Assembly (NCBI GenBank): GCA_016711045.1
Contig: JADJTT010000001.1
Span: 1-64,000, forward strand
Length of the DNA stretch: 64,000 bases
Direction of reading: 5' to 3'
DNA from: Saprospirales bacterium
GTDB lineage: Bacteria; Bacteroidota; Bacteroidia; Chitinophagales; Saprospiraceae
This document shows positions 1-8,620 of this stretch, piece by piece; within the stretch, counting starts at the first letter, position 1, and each line of letters opens with the position of its first letter. The position numbers and the translations under genes were made by a program. Under the pieces are notes generated by a model. The model was given only the letters and a program-made list of their open reading frames with translations. It was not told where the DNA came from and ran no database searches.

Positions 1-24
1 CAAGTCAAAATAATTCATGGACAA

Positions 25-1041
25 ATGAAATTGGTTATTATGTCCCTCTTTCTTCTGATATCAGCTTGCAATGCACAGAAAGAAACTGACAATTCAAGGA
101 TTGAGTTATTACATGCGAAAACAAATACTCAATCAAAAGAGCAGATAAGCGAAGTTGTAAGAATGATGTTTCAGGATAGCAAAGGAAATATTTGGTTTGG
201 AGCGCAGGATGGGGCTTTTAGACTTTCCAATAACACGTTGAGTAAAATTGATAGTATAAAAAGTGAAACAGGTGGACGTGTAACAATACACGATATTACA
301 GAAGGTAAAGATGGGAAAATTTGGTTCGGGCATACCGATGGTCTCAGTAGCTATGATGGAGAAATAGTGAAGAATTATTATGAATCAGATGGATTATTGA
401 ATAATGATGTTTGGAACATTGAATCGGATGCCAATGGTAATATTTGGATTGGGACAATAGGAGGTTTATGCAAATTTAATGGAGATGTATTTACAAACTT
501 CGAATTACCTGAAGGAATTCGTGACACAACACTCGGTGTTTCAAGCACTAAGATGGTACATTGCATTATGGAAGACAGTAAAGGAAATATCTGGTTTTGT
601 ACCAATGCAGGACTTTTTAGATTAAAAGACAACATTCTTCATAATGCCTCTGAAGAATATGGAATTAGAACCAACTTTATAAACGAAATCATTGAAAGCG
701 AAAAAGGAGGTTACTGGATTTCAACTAAAGAGGCATTATACAAACTGGTAGGAAATCGGTTAGAAAATATAACAGAACAAGTACCAGAAGTCGGTAAGGG
801 GATTGGGAGTATTTCGGAAGACAAAAATGGTAAATTATATTTTGTCTTCAATCAGCATGATCTACATATCTATGATGGCAAAGAGATAATCGAATTCGAA
901 AAAACCGAAGATAATCAGGGACCTGTAGTTTATCAAATCTACAGAGACCAAAATGATAGACTATGGTTTTTAGGCTTTGGCGGTGCATACCGATTGGAAA
1001 ACGGCAAATTTCTGAACATTACAAAGAATGGACCTTGGTAA
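25..1041 (+). CDS. Two-component-regulator-type beta-propeller lipoprotein
   Basis: The protein has 338 residues. It starts with a lipoprotein signal peptide whose lipobox is LISAC (Cys about residue 15), so it should be membrane-anchored outside the cytoplasm. The rest is a run of propeller blades of the Reg_prop type (two-component regulator propeller, PF07494), visible as repeated GNIWFG / GKIWFGHTDG / GNIWIGTIGG motifs spaced about 45 to 60 residues apart. In full-length hybrid two-component sensors such propellers are followed by a Y_Y_Y domain, a membrane helix and a kinase. Here the chain ends after the blades, so this is a stand-alone sensor-like or binding propeller. It is AT-rich compared with the core genes further on and is followed directly by an attC-like repeat, suggesting a gene cassette. 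The ligand is unknown. Confidence 0.75.
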   Translation: MKLVIMSLFLLISACNAQKETDNSRIELLHAKTNTQSKEQISEVVRMMFQDSKGNIWFGAQDGAFRLSNNTLSKIDSIKSETGGRVTIHDITEGKDGKIWFGHTDGLSSYDGEIVKNYYESDGLLNNDVWNIESDANGNIWIGTIGGLCKFNGDVFTNFELPEGIRDTTLGVSSTKMVHCIMEDSKGNIWFCTNAGLFRLKDNILHNASEEYGIRTNFINEIIESEKGGYWISTKEALYKLVGNRLENITEQVPEVGKGIGSISEDKNGKLYFVFNQHDLHIYDGKEIIEFEKTEDNQGPVVYQIYRDQNDRLWFLGFGGAYRLENGKFLNITKNGPW

Positions 1042-1047
1042 AAATAC

Positions 1048-1112
1048 GAACGCAGAACAATGCATATGCAATAATGCTCCCTAAACGGTCGCACGCCGCA
1101 TATACTAACCGT
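1048..1112. repeat. attC-like recombination repeat, left part, interrupted by the composite transposon
   Basis: Directly after the stop of the propeller gene is a GCATATGC motif that pairs with GCATATAC about 40 bases later, ending in ACTAACCGT. Rejoining across the transposon (1112 to 7608) gives ACTAACCGTTGTGG, close to an integron core (RYYYAAC/GTTRRRY). The layout (AACGCAGAACAATG... at the left, ...ATATACTAAC at the right) parallels the element at 8621-8757 behind the antiporter gene. The call as an attC-like site is inference; no integron integrase is visible in this window. Confidence 0.45.
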
Positions 1113-2813
1113 CAGACTGTGAAAAAACCTCCCCAAAGCGACAATATTTCCCAAAATAATTGGTAAATTTAGAGACCAAGACAAATCTAATTACCATGCC
1201 GCTACACCCAGAAACGGACCGTTCTCAGATGGAATTCTTCTGTCTGGAAGAATTAATCCCCAAGGATCACCCTGTACGGGTGATCGAAGCCTTTGTGGAA
1301 GGACTTGATCTGGAAGCTCTGGGTTTTAAAGTGTTGGGGAAAAGCCACGAGGGCCGGCCGGCATTTGGGGCAAAATCCTTGTTGAAGCTTTATTTATATG
1401 GGTATCAAAACGGAGTTCGATCCTCCCGGAAGCTGGAAGCGGAAGGTGGTCGCAATGTAGAATTGTGGTGGCTGCTGGGCAGACAGCAGCCGGGCTATAA
1501 GACCATCGCCGATTTTCGCAAAGACAACCGTTCAGCGTTCAAGGGCGTATTCCGGCAGCTAGTCAGCCTGATGCGGGACTGGGATTTGGTTGGAGGAAAG
1601 ACCCTGGCGATCGATTCGACGAAGATCCGGGCGCAGAATTCGAAGAAGCACCTGCCTCGCCGGCAGGCGAGCAATTTCAACAAAGAGAAGATCGACAGGC
1701 AGATTGCTTACATAGACGGGCGGTTGGAAGAATTTTTCGAAGAGATGGACCGTCTGGACGAAGAGGATGACAAGGGGGCGGATACGAAAGAGGCCTGGGC
1801 TGTGATCAGCGAAAAAGTGCAGACGCAAATGGATCGGCGCGACAAATACGAAAAGTTGGGCCGGGAACTGGAACAAAGCCGTCAGAAGCAAATATCGACT
1901 ACGGATCCGGATGCGCGGGCCCTGGTATTGCATCGAAATATCGTGGAAGTGGGCTACGCCATACAGACGGTGGTGGACGAAAAGCACAAGCTCATCGTGC
2001 ACAACGAGACCACCAATGAGAATGACCTGAACGCCTTGTCGAAGCAGGCCGCTGAAGGGAAAGAGGCGTGTCAGACCGATCAGGTGGATGTGCTGGCGGA
2101 TGCGGGTTATCACACAGGGCGGGAAATAGCAAGCTGTGAGAAGGAACAGGTCACCACCTATGTAGCCGCGGGAAAGCACGCTCCGCAGACTGGTGAAGCC
2201 TACACCACAGACAAGTTTGAATACGTGGCGCAGGGGAATTACTACATCTGTCCTCAGGGCTATGAACTGCATACCAACGGAAATTGGTACGAGCGGAAAA
2301 ACACTCGCTCCTCCAAAGGGGAAGTGCAATACCGGATCCAGCAGTTCAGGACGCCGGCCTGTGCGACTTGTTCGGCCAGATCGAAGTGCACCAAGAGCAA
2401 GAATGGTCGTCTGATCGAGCGGACCGAATATCAGGATGCGGTGGACCGGAATGACGCAAGAATGAAAACAAATTGGAGCTATTACCGAAAGAGACAGGAA
2501 CTGGTGGAGCATCCATACGGAACGATAAAACGACAATGGGGCTTCACCTATACCTTGCTCAAAACACTGCCCAAGGTCCAGGCCGAATCGGACCTGATCT
2601 TTACGTGCTACAACCTCAAGCGCTGTGTGAATCTGTTGGGGTTGCAAGAGATTTTGGAACGGCTCAAGGCCGTTTTAAGCCTTATTCTGGGCAATTTGAG
2701 GCATTTAAAGAAGTCACAGGAGTCAATTTTTACCTCCTTTGCCTTTCTTTCGTTTTTCGGTGGGAATATTCGTAGAGAGGATGTATTTTAGGGGGAGGTT
2801 TTTTCACAGACTG
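1113..2813 (+). mobile_element. IS1182-family insertion sequence, copy A (intact)
   Basis: The element is 1701 bp with terminal inverted repeats: left end CAGACTGTGAAAAAACCTCC and right end, read inward, CAGTCTGTGAAAAAACCTCC, differing at one base. It carries one transposase gene. Its right end abuts a truncated group II intron 5' fragment. A second copy, one base shorter, lies at 5904-7603. Confidence 0.85.
1196..2791 (+). CDS. IS1182-family transposase (intact)
   Basis: The DDE transposase has 531 residues from the ATG at 1196; an in-frame TTG at 1160 would add 12 residues. It has the N-terminal DUF772-type domain typical of IS5/IS1182 transposases (HPVRVIEAFV ... GRPAFGAKSLLKLYLYG), then a DDE core with LAIDSTKIRAQNS, DVLADAGYHTG and a C-terminal EHPYGTIKRQWGF segment carrying the likely catalytic Glu. 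A Cys-rich stretch (CPQGYEL ... CATCSARSKC) lies between, as is usual in the DUF4277/IS1182 group. The stop codon overlaps the start of the right inverted repeat. The gene is probably functional and could act on the defective copy B in trans. Confidence 0.9.
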   Translation: MPLHPETDRSQMEFFCLEELIPKDHPVRVIEAFVEGLDLEALGFKVLGKSHEGRPAFGAKSLLKLYLYGYQNGVRSSRKLEAEGGRNVELWWLLGRQQPGYKTIADFRKDNRSAFKGVFRQLVSLMRDWDLVGGKTLAIDSTKIRAQNSKKHLPRRQASNFNKEKIDRQIAYIDGRLEEFFEEMDRLDEEDDKGADTKEAWAVISEKVQTQMDRRDKYEKLGRELEQSRQKQISTTDPDARALVLHRNIVEVGYAIQTVVDEKHKLIVHNETTNENDLNALSKQAAEGKEACQTDQVDVLADAGYHTGREIASCEKEQVTTYVAAGKHAPQTGEAYTTDKFEYVAQGNYYICPQGYELHTNGNWYERKNTRSSKGEVQYRIQQFRTPACATCSARSKCTKSKNGRLIERTEYQDAVDRNDARMKTNWSYYRKRQELVEHPYGTIKRQWGFTYTLLKTLPKVQAESDLIFTCYNLKRCVNLLGLQEILERLKAVLSLILGNLRHLKKSQESIFTSFAFLSFFGGNIRREDVF

Positions 2814-2953
2814 ACGCAACGCCCCCCGATTTCATCGGGGCAGGCATTGCCGCTTACTAACGGGCTAGTGACAACTCGCCCGTAAGGGACTTGCACCCTC
2901 CAGAATTATTCGGTATCTTTATACCGAATCGGATGCCCATGCCGGGCATACAC
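2814..2953 (-). mobile_element. Group II intron 5' fragment (domain I start)
   Basis: Read on the minus strand from about 2953, the sequence starts GTGTATGCCCGGCATGGGC, followed by a GGTATAAAGATACC hairpin and GAGGGTGCAAGTCC. It matches the 5' end of the complete intron at 3943-5844 (GTGTGCCCGGCATGG ... GAGGGTGAAAGTCC). It is cut off at 2813 by the right end of IS copy A, so only the beginning of domain I remains. Confidence 0.7.
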
Positions 2954-3010
2954 TTTGTTCACACGTCCATAGCTTCGCATTCGCTCGCTCCGTCGCGTGT
3001 GCCCCCGTTC
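2954..3010. repeat. Stem-loop 5' exon sequence shared with 5845-5903
   Basis: Immediately upstream (on the minus strand) of the intron fragment is a sequence shared with that upstream of the complete intron, with a common core GCGAAGCTATGGACGT. Here CACACG and CGTGTG can pair around this core. Two introns of the same type thus sit next to copies of one structured repeat, as expected for introns that home to attC or terminator hairpins. Whether this is an attC is inference. Confidence 0.45.
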
Positions 3011-3058
3011 GCTTCCACCAAAAAGAAAAAATTATCACAATCATCAAAATCAAAAATT

Positions 3059-3562
3059 ATGAAAAATCCAATTTATCTGTTTTTAGTTTTAGGAATTATT
3101 CTGATTTCAAGCTGTCAGTCGCAAGATGAAAGTAAGAAAACGGACGATGAAAAAGCAGTATTGACAAATAGTGCAACCAATGAGAAAGGAAAAGAAGATA
3201 TGAGGGCTAAAGAAGGAGAAACAACCTTGCTAATAATTAACTATGTCAAAGATGAATCGAAAATGGAATATGAGAAGTTCATGAATGAAATATTTTTTGA
3301 TTTGCTTTTAACTTCGAAGAAGCCGCTGATGAAAGAGCAGTACAATCAAACTAGATGGTTGTCACCAACCCACCAAAATGAAGATGGTACTTGGACCTAC
3401 GCATTTTTTATGGATCCACTTGTCAAAAATGGAAATTATGAGTTCCCTCCATTATTTCAGGAAAAATATAGTAAAGAAGAATCTGAAAAACTTATTGGGC
3501 AATATGAATCATTTATGGCTTCACCACCACAAGTTCATTCATTAATTCAAACCAAATATTAA
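3059..3562 (+). CDS. Small lipoprotein of unknown function
   Basis: The protein has 167 residues from ATG 3059, starting MKNPIYLFLVLG with a lipobox ISSC (Cys at about residue 17) and a charged Asp/Glu/Lys-rich linker. The mature part is a compact domain (TTLLIINYVKDESK...) that resembles the ferredoxin-like stress/quinone-monooxygenase type only loosely, so I do not assign a family. The reading frame is open upstream to 2891 but that part reads through the group II intron fragment, so the lipoprotein signal decides the start. It is AT-rich. It is followed after 22 bases by another small gene and both are passengers of the composite transposon. Confidence 0.7.
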   Translation: MKNPIYLFLVLGIILISSCQSQDESKKTDDEKAVLTNSATNEKGKEDMRAKEGETTLLIINYVKDESKMEYEKFMNEIFFDLLLTSKKPLMKEQYNQTRWLSPTHQNEDGTWTYAFFMDPLVKNGNYEFPPLFQEKYSKEESEKLIGQYESFMASPPQVHSLIQTKY

Positions 3563-3584
3563 ATCACCGACCAACCAACCAATC

Positions 3585-3920
3585 ATGAAAAGTTATATCG
3601 AATTATGGAAAGCAAAGGATGCTTGGACAAATTTGCCAAAAGAAGATAGAGGAAATTACCTATCTAAATTAGCGCCTTCAATACAGTATTTTGCTGAAAA
3701 GGGAGTTGAGATAGTTAGCTGGGGACTAATCGAAGAAAATACTTTCAACAAAGCTGATTATGATTTTTTCGCAATCTGGAATATGCCCAATGAGGAAATT
3801 GTCAAAGAGTTTGAAGTTTTGATTGAAGGTACTGGTTGGTATAATTATTTTGAACAAATAAACGCTTGTGGAAAGGTAACCACACCAGATGAAGTCATTG
3901 GAAAGTTAATAGAGATGTAA
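3585..3920 (+). CDS. Small cytoplasmic protein, DUF6616-like
   Basis: The protein has 111 residues with no signal peptide, starting MKSYIELWKAKDAWTNLP. The pattern (IELW.AK.AW at the start, EKGVEIVSWG, a C-terminal helix with TPDEVIGKLI) resembles small DUF6616-type proteins with a dimeric alpha/beta ferredoxin-like fold. The family assignment is from memory of the pattern and is not certain. It is co-directional with and 22 bases behind the lipoprotein gene, whose mature domain may be related in fold. The two probably form one transcription unit carried by the transposon. Confidence 0.6.
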   Translation: MKSYIELWKAKDAWTNLPKEDRGNYLSKLAPSIQYFAEKGVEIVSWGLIEENTFNKADYDFFAIWNMPNEEIVKEFEVLIEGTGWYNYFEQINACGKVTTPDEVIGKLIEM

Positions 3921-3942
3921 AAGAAAAGAAGGCGAGAAGCGA

Positions 3943-4062
3943 ATCGAGTAGGGAGAGGTAAAGAATGAGATTTACACCTGCGGATACCCCGCAAAGGTCT
4001 CGTTCCTTACCTCAGCCCTCTCACACCACCGTACGTACGGACCTCGTATACGGCGGTTCACT
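3943..4062 (-). ncRNA. Group II intron domains V and VI
   Basis: On the minus strand the sequence reads AACCGCCGTATACGAGG, then CCGTACGTACGGTGGT, forming the domain V hairpin. This is followed by GAGAGGGCTGAGGTAAGG, a domain VI helix, and the end CCTACTCGAT. The catalytic triad position appears as CGC rather than AGC. Domain V overlaps the end of the reverse transcriptase gene. Confidence 0.8.
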
Positions 4063-5415
4063 AACCATAGATGAGTTTAAGATAGTAGTCGGTAAAGAGA
4101 TGTAGCTGCGCTTTTGTAGCCGTTCCACGGTGACAGTAGTCTTCATGATCGGGCTGCAAGCGATCGCCCATCCACCCATCCGGGAGCGAGACCAGGCGTA
4201 TGCCTGATCCGGGGGAATTCCGAGACGAATAAAATTCTTTCTTCGCCTATCCGGTTTCTTCCACTGCTTCCAGATACAGTAGCGTAAGCGACTACGCACC
4301 CAAGGATCAAGTTCCTTGAGTTTTCGCCAGGTACTTGCCAATTTGAAATAATGTGTCCAGCCCCGGACCAGGGCGTTGAGCCGGTTGATGCGCTCGGCGA
4401 AACTCATTGAGCTGGTCTTGCGCGTAAGTGCCTTGATCTTCAACTTTAATCGTCGAAAACTCTTCGGTGATACACGTAGATTGTACTTGCCCTTCTCTCC
4501 CTTGCGGTAGGTCGGGACAAATCCGTAACCCAACAATTCAAAACGCACCGGGCGGCAAATGCCGGTCTTTTCCTCGTTCACTTTCAGACGAAGTCGCCCT
4601 TCGATGAATTTGGTGATTGACCGTTTGACGCGTCGGGCCGACCTCAGACTGCGCAGAAAAATACTGCAGTCGTCGGCATAACGTACAAAACATAAGCCTC
4701 GGCTCATCAGCTCCTGATCCAGTTCATTCAATAGAATGTTTGACAACAAGGGGCTAAGTGGGCCACCCTGGGGCGTACCCTTGGGGCGTGGGGTCATTGC
4801 CCCTCCCAATAATAGTCCTGCTTGCAGGTAACGCCGGATCAATTTCAAAAGCCGTTCGTCTTTTACCTTCTGCCTCAACAGGCTCATTAGCAGATCATGG
4901 TGAACTTCATCGAAGAAGCTTTTCAGGTCCAGATCAATAATGTCCTGGTTGCCTTCATTGATGTAGGCCCTCGCCTGGAGTACCGCCTGATGGGCGTTTC
5001 GTCCGGGCCGAAAGCCGTAGCTGTAGGCTGAGAAGTCTTCCTCCCACAGCGGACTCAACACCTGATGGATGGCCTGTTGGATCAGTCGATCGATAACCGT
5101 GGGTATGCCCAATAGCCGTGTGCCGCCATTCGGCTTGGGGATTTCCACCCCCAGCACTGCTTGCGGGCGATAAACCCCGGTTTCAATCTCGGCTTTGATG
5201 CGTAGCCAGTTTTCGTGGAGGTAATCGGCCAGGTCGGTCACCTCCACTCCGTCTACGCCGCTACTACCCCGGTTGCCTACAACCTGTTTGTAGGCCCGCG
5301 TCAGATTTGATCGCGATAAGATCCGGTCTAGTAGCCCCATCTTAAACTCATTTTGCTTTCCGTTTGCCCCAGCGATACCCGCGGCTCTACCCCGTGGTCG
5401 GTCGGTAGTCTTCAC
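4021..5415 (-). CDS. ltrA: Group II intron reverse transcriptase/maturase
   Basis: The protein has 464 residues, starting at a GTG. It has the RT fingers and palm (SSGVDGVEV; RPLGIPTVIDR-like LLGIPTVIDRLIQQA; SYGFRPGRNAHQAV; GTPQGGPLSPLLSNI) with the catalytic FVRYADD at about residues 243-249. The maturase (X/GIIM) domain follows from about residue 340 (WTHYFKLASTWRKLKELDPWVRSR). No HNH endonuclease follows, so target-primed integration would depend on nicks or replication forks. The last codons overlap the intron domain V, an economical arrangement seen in bacterial introns. Expected roles are splicing of its own intron and retrohoming. Confidence 0.92.
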   Translation of the reverse strand: MKTTDRPRGRAAGIAGANGKQNEFKMGLLDRILSRSNLTRAYKQVVGNRGSSGVDGVEVTDLADYLHENWLRIKAEIETGVYRPQAVLGVEIPKPNGGTRLLGIPTVIDRLIQQAIHQVLSPLWEEDFSAYSYGFRPGRNAHQAVLQARAYINEGNQDIIDLDLKSFFDEVHHDLLMSLLRQKVKDERLLKLIRRYLQAGLLLGGAMTPRPKGTPQGGPLSPLLSNILLNELDQELMSRGLCFVRYADDCSIFLRSLRSARRVKRSITKFIEGRLRLKVNEEKTGICRPVRFELLGYGFVPTYRKGEKGKYNLRVSPKSFRRLKLKIKALTRKTSSMSFAERINRLNALVRGWTHYFKLASTWRKLKELDPWVRSRLRYCIWKQWKKPDRRRKNFIRLGIPPDQAYAWSRSRMGGWAIACSPIMKTTVTVERLQKRSYISLPTTILNSSMVSEPPYTRSVRTVV

Positions 5416-5844
5416 TTTAAGTACACTGGGGTAACTTCCAGCAGTTAATGTTCGGTCCTTCTTCCGGCTTGCCGGAATACTATGACCTCGGCTGACTTCT
5501 CCGCCTTTCCTGCGACGGAGATCTCCCCGGGTAAGAGCATCCGCTTTCCGCCGATTCCCGCCGCATCTACCAGATCAGGGTTGTTGCCTGCGCGCTTTGA
5601 CACGATGTGCTGCCTTACGCTCCTGATCCAGCCTCTTATGCGATTCCTGTTCGTCGGTACCAGCTTTTGTAGTCCCGCTTCCTTCCGCCGGCGGCCATAG
5701 CCTTTGGCGGAGGCATCAGACATGGATCACTCCGAGCGCCCTTGCGGCTTACTAATGGGCTTTAGCAACTTGCCCATAAGGGACTTTCACCCTCTAGAAA
5801 TATTCGGTATCTTTATACCGACTCGGATGCCATGCCGGGCACAC

Positions 5845-5903
5845 ACTTTGTGCATACGTCCATAGCTTCGCATGCGCTCCGCTACGGTGTTTTGCACCCC
5901 CGC
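5845..5903. repeat. Stem-loop 5' exon sequence of the complete intron
   Basis: This shares the core ACGTCCATAGCTTCGCAT with 2960-3000. GTGCA and TGCAC at its two ends can pair around the core (minus-strand reading). It lies between the intron 5' end and the left end of IS copy B. Confidence 0.4.
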
Positions 5904-7603
5904 CAGACTGTGAAAAAACCTCCCCAAAGCGACAATATTTCCCAAAATAATTGGTAAATTTAGAGACCAAGACAAATCTAATTACCATGCCGCTACACCC
6001 AGAAATGGACCGTTCTCAGATGGAATTCTTCTGTCTGGAAGAATTAATCCCCAAGGATCACCCTGTACGGGTGATCGAAGCCTTTAATGGAAGGACTTGA
6101 TCTGGAAGCTCTGGGTTTTAAAGTGTTGGGAAAAGCCACGAGGGCCGGCCGGCATTTGGGGCAAAATCCTTGTTGAAGCTTTATTTATATGGGTATCAAA
6201 ACGGAGTTCGATCCTCCCGGAAGCTGGAAGCGGAAGGTGGTCGCAATGTAGAATTGTGGTGGCTGCTGGGCAGACAGCAGCCGGGCTATAAGACCATCGC
6301 CGATTTTCGCAAAGACAACCGTTCAGCGTTCAAGGGCGTATTCCGGCAGCTAGTCAGCCTGATGCGGGACTGGGATTTGGTTGGAGGAAAGACCCTGGCG
6401 ATCGATTCGACGAAGATCCGGGCGCAGAATTCGAAGAAGCACCTGCCTCGCCGGCAGGCAGGCAATTTCAACAAAGAGAAGATCGACAGGCAGATTGCTT
6501 ACATAGACGGGCGGTTGGAAGAATTTTTCGAAGAGATGGACCGTCTGGACGAAGAGGATGACAAGGGGGCGGATACGAAAGAGGCCTGGGCTGTGATCAG
6601 CGAAAAAGTGCAGACGCAAATGGATCGGCGCGACAAATACGAAAAGTTGGGCCGGGAACTGGAACAAAGCGGTCAGAAGCAAATATCGACTACGGATCCG
6701 GATGCGCGGGCCTGGTATTGCATCGAAATATCGTGGAAGTGGGCTACGCCATACAGACGGTGGTGGACGAAAAGCACAAGCTCATCGTGCACAACGAGAC
6801 CACCAATGAGAATGACCTGAACGCCTTGTCGAAGCAGGCCGCTGAAGGGAAAGAGGCGTGTCAGACCGATCAGGTGGATGTGCTGGCGGATGCGGGTTAT
6901 CACACAGGGCGGGAAATAGCAAGCTGTGAGAAGGAACAGGTCACCACCTATGTAGCCGCGGGAAAGCACGCTCCGCAGACTGGTGAAGCCTACACCACAG
7001 ACAAGTTTGAATACGTGGCGCAGGGGAATTACTACATCTGTCCTCAGGGCTATGAACTGCATACCAACGGAAATTGGTACAAGCGGAAAAACACTCGCTC
7101 CTCCAAAGGGGAAGTGCAATACCGGATCCAGCAGTTCAGGACGCCGGCCTGTGCGACTTGTTCGGCCAGATCGAAGTGCACCAAGAGCAAGAATGGTCGT
7201 CTGATCGAGCGGACCGAATATCAGGATGCGGTGGACCGGAATGACGCAAGAGTGAAAACAAATTGGAGCTATTACCGAAAGAGACAGGAACTGGTGGAGC
7301 ATCCATACGGAACGATAAAACGACAATGGGGCTTCACCTATACCTTGCTCAAAACACTGCCCAAGGTCCAGGCCGAATCGGACCTGATCTTTACGTGCTA
7401 CAACCTCAAGCGCTGTGTGAATCTGTTGGGGTTGCAAGAGATTTTGGAACGGCTCAAGGCCGTTTTAAGCCTTATTCTGGGCAATTTGAGGCATTTAAAG
7501 AAGTCACAGGAGTCAATTTTTACCTCCTTTGCCTTTCTTTCGTTTTTCGGTGGGAATATTCGTAGAGAGGATGTATTTTAGGGGGAGGTTTTTTCACAGA
7601 CTG
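5904..7603 (+). mobile_element. IS1182-family insertion sequence, copy B (defective)
   Basis: The element is 1700 bp, with the same inverted repeats as copy A and very few base differences. The transposase frame is broken by three single-base indels. It forms the right end of the composite transposon and is followed at once by CCGT, identical to the four bases left of copy A. Confidence 0.85.
5987..7581 (+). pseudogene. IS1182-family transposase, frameshifted
   Basis: Compared with copy A there is one extra base near 6087 (CCTTTAATGG instead of CCTTTGTGG), one missing G near 6130 (TTGGGAAAA instead of TTGGGGAAAA) and one missing C near 6712 (GGGCCTGG instead of GGGCCCTGG). The reading frame is therefore split into pieces around 5987-6098, 6170-6712 and 6718-7581. 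No full-length product can be made without frameshifting. Two of the three changes lie in homopolymers, so read error is possible, but the first is a substitution plus insertion and looks like real decay. Confidence 0.85.
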
Positions 7604-7663
7604 CCGTTGTGGTGCATTTAAACCATCGAAATTATTAGACATTTGAATTTAATTTGAGGCTAT

Positions 7664-8617
7664 ATGATAATTCAATCATTGTTAGTTGTTGTAGGATTTT
7701 GTTGCTTAATTTTTGGAGCAAATTGGCTTGTAGACGGAGCTTCTGCATTAGCTAAAAAATACAAAGTCTCAGATTTAGCAATAGGATTGACCATTGTTGC
7801 ATTTGGGACTTCAGCACCTGAGTTGGTTGTGAATATTATTGGCTCAATGAATGGGTATTCAGACATCGTTCTTGGAAATATCATTGGAAGTAATAATTTT
7901 AACTTATTTATAATACTTGGAATTTCAGGATTAATACTGCCAATCTCAGTTCAATCTACTACGGCATGGAAGGAAATTCCAATTTCATTATTAGTAGCAA
8001 TTATACTAATATTTTTTATAAATGATTTTAATTTTTCAGAACCAAGTTATCTGAGCAGACTTGATAGTCTTATAATGCTTGTGATGTTTGTGATGTTTTT
8101 GTATTATGTTTTCCGTCAAATGAAAAATGACTCAAATATTCAAGCTGATTATGTGCAGAAATCAACACTTAAAATTTGGGGGCTTATTCTAATTGGATTA
8201 TCTGGTTTAATTATTGGTGGGCAACTGGTTGTTGTAAATAGTGTTAAAATCGCAAATAGTTTAGGTGTTAGTGAAAAAATAATTGGATTAACAATAGTAG
8301 CGGCTGGAACATCATTGCCTGAATTAGTAACTTCAATTGTTGCAGCAACAAAAAGGAACAGTGATATAGCGATTGGAAATGTTATTGGTTCAAATATTTT
8401 CAATATCCTTTTGATTTTATCACTTAGTGGATTGATTATGCCAATTAAGTACAATCCAAAATTTAATTTAGACATTTTTATTTTGATTGGAGGAACAATG
8501 TTTCTTTTAATAGCTATGATTACAGGACAGCGCAAAAAATTAGACCGATGGGAGGCTGGAATTCTTCTTGGATTTTATCTTTTTTATACAACGTATTTAG
8601 TAATGAAAGAAATATAA
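7664..8617 (+). CDS. CaCA-family calcium/sodium (cation:proton) antiporter
   Basis: The integral membrane protein has 317 residues and about ten hydrophobic helices. It has the two inverted alpha-repeats of the YrbG/CaCA family: GTSAPELVVNIIGS...GNIIGSNNFN in the first half and GTSLPELVTSIVAA...GNVIGSNIFN in the second. The paired acidic GTS.PEL residues form the ion site. It would exchange Ca2+ (or K+) against Na+ or H+ at the inner membrane. It is AT-rich and sits alone between an attC-like half site (at 7604) and a full attC-like element (8621-8757), the layout of a one-gene cassette. Its own promoter is not obvious. Confidence 0.9.
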   Translation: MIIQSLLVVVGFCCLIFGANWLVDGASALAKKYKVSDLAIGLTIVAFGTSAPELVVNIIGSMNGYSDIVLGNIIGSNNFNLFIILGISGLILPISVQSTTAWKEIPISLLVAIILIFFINDFNFSEPSYLSRLDSLIMLVMFVMFLYYVFRQMKNDSNIQADYVQKSTLKIWGLILIGLSGLIIGGQLVVVNSVKIANSLGVSEKIIGLTIVAAGTSLPELVTSIVAATKRNSDIAIGNVIGSNIFNILLILSLSGLIMPIKYNPKFNLDIFILIGGTMFLLIAMITGQRKKLDRWEAGILLGFYLFYTTYLVMKEI

Positions 8618-8620
8618 AAA

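Larger units (their letters stand above)
3943..5844 (-). mobile_element. Complete group II intron with reverse transcriptase
   Basis: On the minus strand the 5' end is GTGTGCCCGGCATGG (about 5844, conforming to GUGYG), followed by GAGGGTGAAAGTCC of domain I. The open reading frame sits in domain IV. The 3' part has a domain V hairpin (positions 4021-4060) and ends ACCTCTCCCTACTCGAT at about 3943. The size of 1.9 kb is normal for an intron whose protein lacks an endonuclease domain. All structural parts are present, so it may be active. At least three relics with similar ends are on the same strand in this window. Confidence 0.85.
1113..7603 (+). mobile_element. Composite transposon: two direct IS1182-family copies flanking passenger genes and a group II intron
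   Basis: Two IS copies in the same orientation (1113-2813 and 5904-7603) bound a segment with two small genes and a group II intron. The outermost bases on each side are the same tetranucleotide CCGT (1109-1112 and 7604-7607). The inner flanks do not match each other (ACGC after the left copy, CCGC before the right copy), and neither copy has a target duplication of its own. This is what is expected if the whole unit moved as one. A 4-bp match can occur by chance, so this is strong but not proof. Removal of the unit restores a continuous attC-like core. Confidence 0.65.

Noticed and set aside
1559..2647. Long minus-strand frame of 362 codons inside IS copy A
   Set aside because: It is antisense to the intact transposase, which has clear family motifs; the same shadow appears in copy B.
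2891..3058. N-terminal extension of the small lipoprotein
   Set aside because: It reads through a group II intron fragment and a stem-loop repeat; the lipoprotein signal peptide begins at 3059.
2809..5907. Independent target duplications for each IS copy
   Set aside because: Flanks of the single copies do not match (CCGT/ACGC and CCGC/CCGT); only the outer pair matches.
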